Shown: positions 46,363-56,000 of the stretch, piece by piece
How the letters are laid out: each line of letters starts with the position of its first letter
How positions within the stretch are numbered: the first letter of the stretch is position 1
Assembly: GCF_008831285.2 (NCBI RefSeq)
Contig: NC_045147.1
Location: 5,434,334-5,498,333, forward strand
From: Nymphaea colorata
Lineage: Eukaryota; Streptophyta; Magnoliopsida; Nymphaeales; Nymphaeaceae
DNA length: 64,000 nt
Direction of reading: 5' to 3'
Program-made: the position numbers and the translations under genes
Notes under the pieces: model-generated
The model's input: only the letters and a program-made list of their open reading frames with translations
Told to the model about the DNA's origin: nothing
Database searches by the model: none

Positions 46363-46418
46363 GTATATCGATACACAAACAATCATTAGAGTATATCGAT
46401 ACACAAACAATCATTAGA
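46363..46418. repeat. Perfect 28-bp tandem duplication
   Basis: Two identical copies of a unit starting GTATATCGATACACAAAC (46363-46390 and 46391-46418). Confidence 0.88.
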
Positions 46419-47426
46419 ACAACCGGACGCCTACTATCGAAATCCTTTCATGCCATTAACATGAAACAAGCATTTGGTTAGCTGGAAGGCGTCCTAATTA
46501 GCCTCCAGAAAAGCAACCAAACAACATTAAAAGTCAAGATGGCAAAACAAACACACATACTCCAGTCAAGTCTCACCCTCCCCCACCACAATCTTTCAGT
46601 TTTTTGATGATTTCTCGGACTAGAATTGACAAAAGTGACACGAAAAAAAAAGGATGCCCCAACTGTCAAGTTCTTACCTCTTCTCAAATAGAATCCCTAC
46701 CATTTTCCGGATGGACCTTGAAAAGAAAAAGGAAGACGATTTGAGTTAGTTCATAGTAATAAGATCATCCCGTTCATCATTCACCGATGGACCCCGTCCA
46801 GTTAAGTACCACGATCAACACAATAAGCCAAATCCCCAATAAAGGGAAGACGCGAAACTATGTCCCACCGAAATGCCCCCAATATCGCTCCGAAATTCCC
46901 ATGCGAAACTTCACCTTCCTCCCCAGAAAACACTAAAATCCACACAAAGTAGGAAAACATAAGAGAAGCAGTCGAGACAACGACCATTGATAGGAAAACA
47001 CAGGGAAAGAAGGAAACCTGATGCCGCTGGCGAGAGATGATGCCACGGACGCCGATCGCCGGATGGAGACTGGAGATGAAGCTGCAGGTGGAAGAGAAGA
47101 TCGTAGGCGAGAGAAACAGTGGCAAAGGGGTAAAGCAGCGGCGAAGGGGGGGGGGGTGGGGAACGCGGGATCGACATTGTTAAAAAAAAAACCTAAAAAT
47201 TGGATAATATTAGACCGACTCTCATTTGACCGCACTGGACACGCGTCAAACCTGAGTCGGGTGCGAGTCTGATCTGAAAAAGACGATTTTAGTCGGGTGC
47301 GGCTGACTGCACCCGACTCTTGTTTGACTAGCTTGGGTGTGCATCCAGAGCGCACCTGCACCCGCATCGCGTCGACGCGAGTGCGAGGCCAAAAAAGGCG
47401 CACCCAGGTGATGTTGCTAGAAAGGT

Positions 47427-47549
47427 TCACTTGAAGCAGTAGCCAAGAAATTTGGTGTAAACTTTCAGCTGAACAGTGACCTCTTAAGGAATTTAAACAT
47501 AGAAAGGACGGTAGTCCAACCAATAACCTTGGGCCAGAAAGGATGGTAG
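47427..47549 (+). other. Possible coding remnant, unknown protein
   Basis: One frame reads SLEAVAKKFGVNFQLNSDLL, then RNLNIERTVVQPITLGQKGW and a stop. It contains the first unit of a 35-bp duplication. Codon-like, but no family recognised. Confidence 0.2.
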
Positions 47550-47570
47550 TTCAACCAATAACCTTGGGCC
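47501..47570. repeat. 35-bp tandem duplication
   Basis: Two adjacent copies beginning AGAAAGGACGGTAGTCC and AGAAAGGATGGTAGTTC, both ending AACCTTGGGCC. Confidence 0.88.
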
Positions 47571-48260
47571 AAGCTGGAAATGCTTGGAAATAATAATGGT
47601 GGTGGCTACAAAAAGAAACAATATGACAATTATTGTCATAGAAGCCTGCAATATGACTGAAAAGGCACACCCTCAAACTTAAAGTGTTGGAACTAGTGAC
47701 TTAAAGAGCTATTCTACTTATTTCAACTTTTCTTTTCCCTAAGCAAGGATGCTTCGCTAGGAAGGATGGGTGCTTAGGCGCCCCGAAAGTTGGTAACTTT
47801 AGAATGGTATTGCATCAACAGGAATGCAGCAGTTGATATCTACTTTGGAGGGCATCTCTCTGTCTCTCCCAAGGGTAGGGATGTCAACAAATTCGATATA
47901 CTTAACCTATCTACTTTTCCAGATATTCACAGAATCTCAAATCACATTCTAAATCCAATCCCCATCCACTTTTTAAATCTACATCCGAATCCAAAAAACT
48001 ATCTTTAAGCTAGATCTAAACTGTGCTACAATATGTTAATAATGGACTTTGAAAATGAATAGCCATTGGTTAAACTACATTTATTCAAAACTAAATCCAA
48101 ATCCATAATCAGACGTTAATTTTTTTTCCTTCATACTTAATTTTTTTGAAGCACTTCTATTGACTATTGGAACCAAATAGAACTTATCGAGTCATAGATC
48201 CGATAGCAAGAACCGTATACCAAGATTGTGAAATTGGAGGGAAATAAGAGATCATATGGA

Positions 48261-49339
48261 GTCAGATTTAACCGTAACCAGCATTGGTTCATTCACAAAT
48301 AATGTTATCATTTCCAAAATGTTAAAGGCACAGCCATTTTAAACTGAGGTATTCCAGACGTATATTTCACACTTGACAATACAATTCACATCCAGGCCTC
48401 CATTAGTCCGATCAGTCAATCGATGTTTAAAAAGTAAATCGTCAGATTTAATGGTAACCAGCATTGGTTCATTCACAAATAATGTTTTCATTTCTAAAAT
48501 GTTAAAGGGACAGCCACATTAAACTGAGGTATTCCAGACGTATATTTCACACTTGACAATACAATTCATATCCAAGCCTCCATTAGTCCGATCAGTCAAT
48601 CGATGTTTAAAAAGTAAATCGTTAGATTTAATCGTAACGAGCATTGGTTCATTTACAAATAATGTTTTCATTTCTAAAATGTTAAGGCACAGCCACATTA
48701 AACTGAGGTATTCCAGACGTATATTTCACACTTGACAATACAATTCATATCCAAGGCTCCATTAGTCCGATCAGTCAATCGTTGTTTAAAAAGTAAATCG
48801 TCAGATTTAACCGTAACCAGCATTGGTTCATTCACAAATAATGTTTTCATTTCTAAAATGTTAAAGGCACAGCCACATTAAACCGAGGTATTCCAGACGT
48901 ATATTTCACACTTGACAATACAATTCATATCCAAGCCTCCATTAGTCCGATCAGTCAATCGATGTTTAAAAAGTAAATCGTCAGATTTAACCGTAACCAG
49001 CATTGGTTCATTCACAAATAATGTTTTCATTACTAAAATGTTAAAGGCACAGCCACATTAAACTGTGGTATTCCAGACGTATATTTCACACTTGACAATA
49101 CAATTCATATCCAAGCCTCCATTAGTCCGATCAGTCAATCGTTGTTTAAAAAGTAAATCGTCAGATTTAACCGTAACCAGCATTGGTTCATTCACAAATA
49201 ATGTTTTCATTTCTAAAATGTTAAAGGCACAGCCACATTAAACCGAGGTATTCCAGACGTATATTTCACACTTGATAATACAATTCCTATCCAAGCCTAC
49301 ATTAGTCCGATCAGTCAATCGATGTTTGAAAAGTAAATC
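48261..49339. repeat. Six tandem ~180-bp repeats
   Basis: Units start (GTCAGATTTAA) at 48261, 48441, 48621, 48800, 48980 and 49160 and end near 49339, with periods of 180, 180, 179, 180, 180 and 180. Landmarks in each unit: CAGCATTGGTTCATT, GGTATTCCAGACGTATATTT, ATTAGTCCGATCAGTCAATCG. Units 4 and 6 share variants (AACCGAGG, CGATG) and units 3 and 5 share CGTTG, so the last four look like two 360-bp dimers. No coding frame persists across units. The array ends about 470 bp past the fucosyltransferase stop codon. Confidence 0.93.
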
Positions 49340-49809
49340 GTCAATTTGAGAACGAGAGTCCTCGCTCTTGTGGTTCGCTGCTGCGACTGCTCAACGAAGA
49401 CCATGAGACAGAAGGGCACCATCTAAGCACTCAAAGCAAAAGCCTTGATAACAATTTAGTATAATGTACTGCTCATTAGGCCAAGGATGGAGGTCTGCCT
49501 ATCTGTAGCGCACAGGGTTGGAAAGAAAGCACCCCAAACAGGACAGCCACAGAAGCCGATTAAACTTGTGAATCAACATAGTGACCGTGGGCTTCTACTG
49601 CATAGTTGTGGACCAAGGAGATGGTCCAATTTCTCAGCTAAGATTCCGATGTACTGGACTAAAATGAGGAAATTTCCCCTTTTTCTAGTCTTGGACAGGG
49701 TATGCCGGCAGAAAAAATGGAGAATGAGCTTGTCGGTAACACAAATTAAACTAAAGAAAAATTAGAGTTTGCGAGGACAGCAAGGCTCTGAAAGTCATGG
49801 GTCAGCACA
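49340..49809 (-). other. 3' flank / probable 3' UTR of the fucosyltransferase gene
   Basis: Unique-looking sequence between the tandem array and the stop codon of the gene. No retroelement or second gene seen. The extent of the transcript cannot be set from sequence alone. Confidence 0.45.
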
Positions 49810-50062
49810 TCAAACAAAAATAACTTCAAGCTTTGCGCATGGATGGCTCTCCACAAACTGCTTGAAATCTGCATCCCCATTGAATTTGAAAGTATACAAT
49901 GCCTGACGTTGAGTCAAACCTACTGGATAGATCTTGTGAACTTTATAATCACTTCTTCTTAGGATTTCTGGTCGCTCATCCTTCCATATGGGTATGTGAT
50001 TTTCTGACTTGAATTTTTTGAAGACAGCAGACTCCAATGCTTGCAATGTCAGATTTGAGGAG
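49810..50062 (-). CDS. FUT11: Fucosyltransferase last exon
   Basis: 253 bp including the TGA stop (49810-49812). Starts after an acceptor ending GAGCAG. Encodes [58 protein letters not shown] and the C-terminus [11 protein letters not shown]. These are the conserved closing blocks of plant core fucosyltransferases. The frame could be read upstream through the intron to an ATG at 50079, but the intron ends at 50063 and the family alignment supports the splice. Confidence 0.93.
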
Positions 50063-53000
50063 CTGCTCATAACAAGCAAGAAATGAGATGAGGTTTGCAG
50101 TCAGCAGGCAAGTGCTGCTCATAACAAGTGAGGAAGGTGATCAGGTATGCAGTAAGAAGGCAATTCAGCCTATGCTCAAAGTTCCACACACAAAGTAGTA
50201 GACTCAACACAAATTAATGTCGAGCAGATGTGAATAAAGTAATCCCAAGATCATTAGAAAAGCATGAAGATTGACAAGAAAGAATGAGCTTGCCAACATT
50301 TTAATCCAACTCCAGACTCCAAAGGACATGATTTTCTTGGAGATCTCTCTCTCTGTGTGTGTGTGTGTGTGTGTGTGTGTATGCAGACGTGTGCATGTCT
50401 GTGTAGGCACTTAGCTTTAACATGTACCTCAAGAGGACGGATTTCATCTCAAATCTTCCTCTTTCTCTTACGAACAAATGGTAGATTGTTTCCCCCATCT
50501 GCTCACACTTACATGGACGTTTCTGGAAGCCTGGATTTGACTGTTCTTCTTTTTCATGTGCCGCTGTAGCCAAATAAATGCATAGCCTACAGGATGAATG
50601 AACTGCAGCCATGTCTATAAGAGCCTTGAAAGAATCAGATGGTCCTTCGAACTTCCACCTACACCACAAAACAACCATACATCGCACAGTAGAAAAGGAA
50701 ACTATTTCTCCGGTTTGTGCATTTCACTATTTTTCAACAAGTAAAATAAAATGAAAACACAAGGGTGAGCAGTATTCCAAATTACTTCAAGAACCATTTC
50801 CTATATTTCCCTTCGGTAAATAGGGGTATCCCAGAGAATATGCTCCTAATAACACAAACACACAATTAAGAACTTCTATATAAAGGGCGTTATCATCATT
50901 GGGCAAAAGCATTTGGGCTTTAGGAGCCCGACCAATGAGTTGAATGCTCGGGCCCAAGCATTCATCATGCTCGCCAGCTTGCCAGATATGTTCACCTACA
51001 ACACATTGACCAAGGCTCTCTCATTGAACTCAGATCTGCATAGGTGTGTGGTCTTCTACTACTAGATGTTGGCTGAAAGTGTAGTTCCTTATAGTCATAT
51101 GTTCCGCAGTTGGCAAATGCTTGCAGCCACATGGCCACCATTTGGAGATGGAGAGAAAACCAACGATCCATGATCAGGCCATAAAGAACGGGGCTGATTC
51201 GGTTCTCTTTTTGCTCAGAACTCTCTCCGTGGTCTTTTAGGTTGTGCTGGCCAACTGTTAGACAAAATGTAGGAAGAGATTGGTGTTTGTTGGAACATTA
51301 TAATTGATGATTATCGTAAAAGTTAAAACCAGAAAGCTTTACTGGTGCTTGGCAAATCTTTATGGAGGAATTATTCTTGTTCAACAGCCTGAGGAAATAA
51401 TCAGAAGCATGCTAATCAAACTTAAGTCATTTTGATGGGGTGGACTACAACGTTTAGATAGGTTCCATGGAGATGGAGATTTAGGGGAGACGACTGCCAA
51501 AGAATTGACAGAGCCTTCTAATTTAGTAGGATATATATTATTACAAAACATCTATGCAATGGAAGGTAGATGGGAAGATGTTGAAAGTGAATATATGTCC
51601 AATGATCTTACCACCATCAGACACCCTTGTGTGCATTTATTCTCAATGAATACAAAATCAGGCTGTCACAAGTTGACTGGATTGGGTTTAGCATATTGGA
51701 AATGGGTTATGATTCTTCAGTGCATGCAATATTTATATACAAGTTGAAGATCACGCAGAAACTATATCCCAAGTGACTGTTTGACCTTATTATATCATTG
51801 TTTGGCACATTTCTATGTATTCAGTATTCTGAAGAGTGTTGGAGAAGGGGTAACAACAGACTTTCAAGTGGGTGATCATGTTGTTCCAGTATTTACTAGA
51901 GAATGCAAAGAGTGTGCTCATTGCAAAACTGAAGAAGGTGACAAGACTCACTCCTGCAACAGCTATTGCCAACGACAATTTTTTCTTTTTTTTTTGCAAC
52001 AATAACTTTTCAGGCCCATCAAACAGCAGAAATGATATTTCTAGAGTAATAACTGCAGAATCTTAAACACACGTAAAATTTGGAAAGAGGAAGAATTTTT
52101 CCTGTTCCACCCTGTTCCAGAAAAAAATCATAGAATTCTTTTTCCAGAATTATTCTTCTGGACCATCAAAACTCCCTAAGAACACAGTAATTGGGAAAAA
52201 GAAATTCCCAAGAATGACCTCCCTACAATTTAACAAGGACAATATTTGTGACTGTGCTCAGCACATCAAACACATATGCACTTGTGCATGTATCTGCAAG
52301 CATCTGCTGAATGCAGAAAGTGATGCCTGTGTATCAGAATGCATGATAGAATGACACCTTCATGCAAACCTTACAAATTATTAATCCTACATGCAGAATC
52401 TTAAAAATCACCAAAAGAAAACCATCGACCATTATAAAAGGTTACTAAGCAAGTAAGCAGTTTCGCAAAGTCCTCCCTTTTCTAGCTCGTGTTTCAAAGA
52501 GACAGTTTGGTCTAATGTATTCAGATTTAACCTTTTGTTGTCAAACAAAGTGGATGGAACATGTATCACCTAGTGAGTTGTTTAACAAACATGGCAATAT
52601 AAGATAGAATTTTCTACAAAATTGTAAAAACATGTAGAATGTCATGCACCCAGAAGTATGCGGTTCAAAATAATATCCAACAATTAGCCAGATTTTTTAA
52701 GGCATGACAAGCCAGTTAATCATGTGTGATATACGTCTAATTTTCACCTGAGTGACTCATTGTATGCCCGAGGATTTTCAGCAAGGAACTGCATGGTTGT
52801 AGCAACTGATGGAATATCATCGAGTGTTCTGATGTGCAGAATGGAACTAGGAGCAGGAGCAAAATCAAGAATATTGGGTGCACCAACAACTACCGGTACT
52901 GTACCTATTTTTTTGTCAGAGATACACCCATAGAAAGAAAATTATCTGAGAATTTATCCAAGAAAACAAAAGAAAATGAATCCATTAAAAAAGAGGAATA

Positions 53001-56000
53001 ACTTGTTCAACAGTAGACATTTTTCTGGAGAATGAAAGTTCGAGAAAACAGCAACAAACATATACATGCATTCATCCATTTTGTTTAGGACATACATGCC
53101 CATGCTCACATACACGCATGTTTGTATATATCGTGTGGAATATATAGACTAACAATGTGTTGGATGTAAGGATCAGATCAACAGAAAAAATGAGCGAATA
53201 ATACTAAAAATAGTAGAAATATATGTATACATATATATATGCACCAAGCCCTGTCCATACTGTCGCATATGGGTGGAGGGGTGTGCCAGTGCCATATGAT
53301 ATTTGGTACTTCTTTGGTCTATTTTGGTACCTCTGTTTGCTAAGTTACATATGAATATAAATAATTAATACATGTGTTTGGTCAAAATCTCTCCACATCC
53401 TAGTTTTTCCAAAACGCTCAACGTCAATATTCGCACCTGCAATTTATTTATTTATTTAAGTTTAGAGTTTTAGTCAATCAACTGACATCAACTTATTAAC
53501 TAGTCCAAACAAGTCATTTTATGGTCTTGAAGGGCCAGTATTCCACTTTCGTTTTCTGCGACTTTGTGAGTTTGTTTGTATCTATATCTATATATACATC
53601 CATAAGTACATACATATATACATTCAGTAGTCACAAATGTAATAATATTTCGAAAATATTGTCTGTTTATCACCATAGTCACAAAAAACCCGTTTTTTTG
53701 GCAAGACATGACAAAAATGTTAAAAGTAATGAAAATGTAAAAACCCGTCGTTTTCCAATTTCTTCGAAAAAACTCAAATAAAATGTTCACGTTTTTTTTC
53801 ATTTTTATCATGTTTTTTCCCATTATTTAACATTATTTTTGTTTAAAGTTTAAAATTTAAATTAAACTATTTATCTTCATTTCTGTCATTACTAAAACAT
53901 CACTACTCATTTTATCAAGTTACTTTCTATGTCACATAGGTACGGGTATAGATGCCGGTACGTGTTAGGCACAAGCTATTTCAGCTTTATTTTAGTTTCT
54001 TTTAATTGTCGTTAACAGTTGCGGGTGTTTCTTTTGCTTTAATAATTTCTTTTGTTCCGGGTCGGGTCTGGTTAGAGTGTGCAACCCAACCCAGCACGTC
54101 ATGTACTTAAACCCTCTTATGAGGTAAGCAAACCCTAATGAAGATATTATTGACGTGAAGAGGAGCTGGGCTTCTTGCGGCTGTGTGTGTGAGTGCTACA
54201 ACGAGCAGTTGTAGTGATCGTTGGCCAACGAGGCTAACAAGGTATCAGAGCGCCAGATTGATCATGGTGGAGAGTCACCGCGCGCGATGCCATGGCAACG
54301 GTGGAACAACACCGAAATCAAGTAGATACGGTGATCGGTGGCCTGGAAGGGCGGATGCATGGGATGGATCAACGCCTGAACACTGTGGACGCAAGATTGG
54401 AGGCCATGTTGGCGGAGCAGCAGGCGATGTTGGCACTCTTGCGAGAAAGCCTGCGACAAGGTTCCCGACAGCAATCGGTTGAATCAGATCAGATCCAGTC
54501 GGACGAGCGCAGGGGACAAGGTTCGCCAAGGAATGGGGGCGCAGTCTGGCGACCAGCGAAGATGGATTTTCCGCAGTTTTCGGGAGACGACCTGATCAAT
54601 TGGGTGTTCCACGCCGAACAATATTTCGATTGCCAGGGAATCGGGAATGACGAAAGAGTGCGTCACGCGACGGTGTATTTTGAAGGGGCGGCGGTGCGTT
54701 GGTTCCGTTCATTGGTGTCGCAGCAAGGGAGACTAGACTGGACGACATTGGTGAAAGAACTCACAGCACGCTTTGGGCCATCGGCGTATCTCGACTACAA
54801 TGTAGAGTTGTCGAGCATTAAACAATCGGGGACGGTGTTGGAGTACCAGGAACATTTTGAGGCATTGATGAATATGGTGCGTGGATGGCCCCTTCCAGCC
54901 CTCATAGGCACATTCCTAGCAGGTTTGAAGGATGAAATACGCATTGAAGTTCAAGCCATGAAGCCACAAACATTGAGGGACTGCTTCGATTTAGCCCGCA
55001 CGGTGGAAGAGAAAATCGAACGGCTACACACGTTCGCTCGGGGCACTTTCAGCAGGACGTGGTAGGACGTGAGGACCAGTCCACGAAAGACCTTCCCTAA
55101 GGCGTGGCCGGACACACGAACCAGCCCGAGAGAAGCCGAAGTCTGACGTTTTCCCACCGGCCCCAGGGAAAAATCAGAAGGGAGTTGAGCCGCGCCAAGT
55201 GGTGAGACGATTAACACCCGAACAAATCAAGGAAAAGAGACGGCTGAACCAATGTTTTCACTGCGATGAGCCGTACGTTCCAGGGCATAACTGCAGACGC
55301 CTTCACATGTATCTAGTCGAGGAGAGCGACGAGCCACTCGAGGCTGAGGTGATTCCGCCCATGCCTATGGAACCTGAAGAGGTAGAAAACCAAATGGTAC
55401 CTGAAATTTCGCTGCACGCGTTGGCTGGAAATGAGGTTCCCTATCTCATACGTGTGGAAGGCAAGTTACGAGGCCGGCAGGTCAACGTGCTGATCGACAC
55501 GGGCTCGACTCACAATTTCATTTGTGAGAAATTTGCCCGAGCCCTGGGCTGCCATATGGAGGTGCAACCCTCCTTTGACGTGGTAGTAGGAGACGGGAGT
55601 ACACTCAGGTGCAGGGGTAAGTGCCAAATGGAAAGGTTAGAGATCCAAGGTTTTCACTTCCCTGTACAGTTATACATTTTAGCCATGGCGGGAGCCGACC
55701 TGGTCTTAGGCATCGAGTGGCTACGCGAATTGGGAGAAGTGGTATGGGATTTCGTGGGCATGAAAATGCAGATTAAAGGGCCCGCGAACGAAAGAATTAC
55801 ATTGGAGGCGAGCCCTAGACGACCATGCTCGGAAGAACCAGCTGTTCGCCTGATGAAGGGACCGTCCACTTCTTTTCTCCTACTAACCACTCACGTGTAG
55901 GCACAGAAGGAAGAAAAAGAGGTCTGATACGGCTCCGAAGCGTTTAAGGGCACACTGCAGGAAATGCTACAAGAGTTTGGGTCAATTTTTAGCACGCCTA

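Larger units (their letters stand above)
44746..48260. other. Low-transposon stretch with no confident gene
   Basis: Holds a (GA)n microsatellite (45480-45500), an (ATA)n microsatellite (46045-46071), a perfect 28-bp tandem duplication (46363-46418), a G-run at 47148-47157, and a 35-bp duplication (47501-47570). A strongly CpG-rich patch (47220-47400) contains GGGTGCGA-type words. Open frames on the minus strand at 46802-47523 and 45194-45616 overlap each other and are rich in Ser/Leu/Phe; I could not link them to any family. Two short codon-like pieces are listed separately. Confidence 0.6.
50659..52747 (-). other. Fucosyltransferase intron with foreign gene fragments
   Basis: 2089-bp GT-AG intron (donor GTGAAA, acceptor TGTAG). 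It carries, on the opposite strand, a decayed PPR gene fragment (50960-51609) and a fragment of an alcohol dehydrogenase exon (51826-51960). I looked for terminal inverted repeats or Helitron-like ends around them and saw none that convinced me. Confidence 0.8.

Noticed and set aside
46802-47523. Overlapping minus-strand open frames considered as a 5' exon of a host gene
   Set aside because: Three overlapping frames of similar length, CT-rich low-complexity composition and no recognisable domain. A possible small exon near 46681-46720 with splice-like borders could not be linked to anything.
48261-49339. Regular repeats considered as a CRISPR array
   Set aside because: The units are directly tandem, 180 bp long with no unique spacers, in plant nuclear DNA.
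50301-50687. One continuous minus-strand frame that would extend the fucosyltransferase exon at both ends
   Set aside because: The extra parts are intron (GTACAT donor at 50427, TGTAG acceptor at 50659-50660), and the trimmed exon joins neighbours in phase with conserved blocks.
51505-51747. Plus-strand open frame considered as a small gene
   Set aside because: Its start is in the middle of the PPR E motif, which begins upstream in the same frame. It is the end of a pseudogene fragment.
50659-52747. Helitron or Pack-MULE ends around the PPR and ADH fragments
   Set aside because: Looked for terminal inverted repeats, CTRR ends with a hairpin, and flanking duplications by eye and found none convincing.
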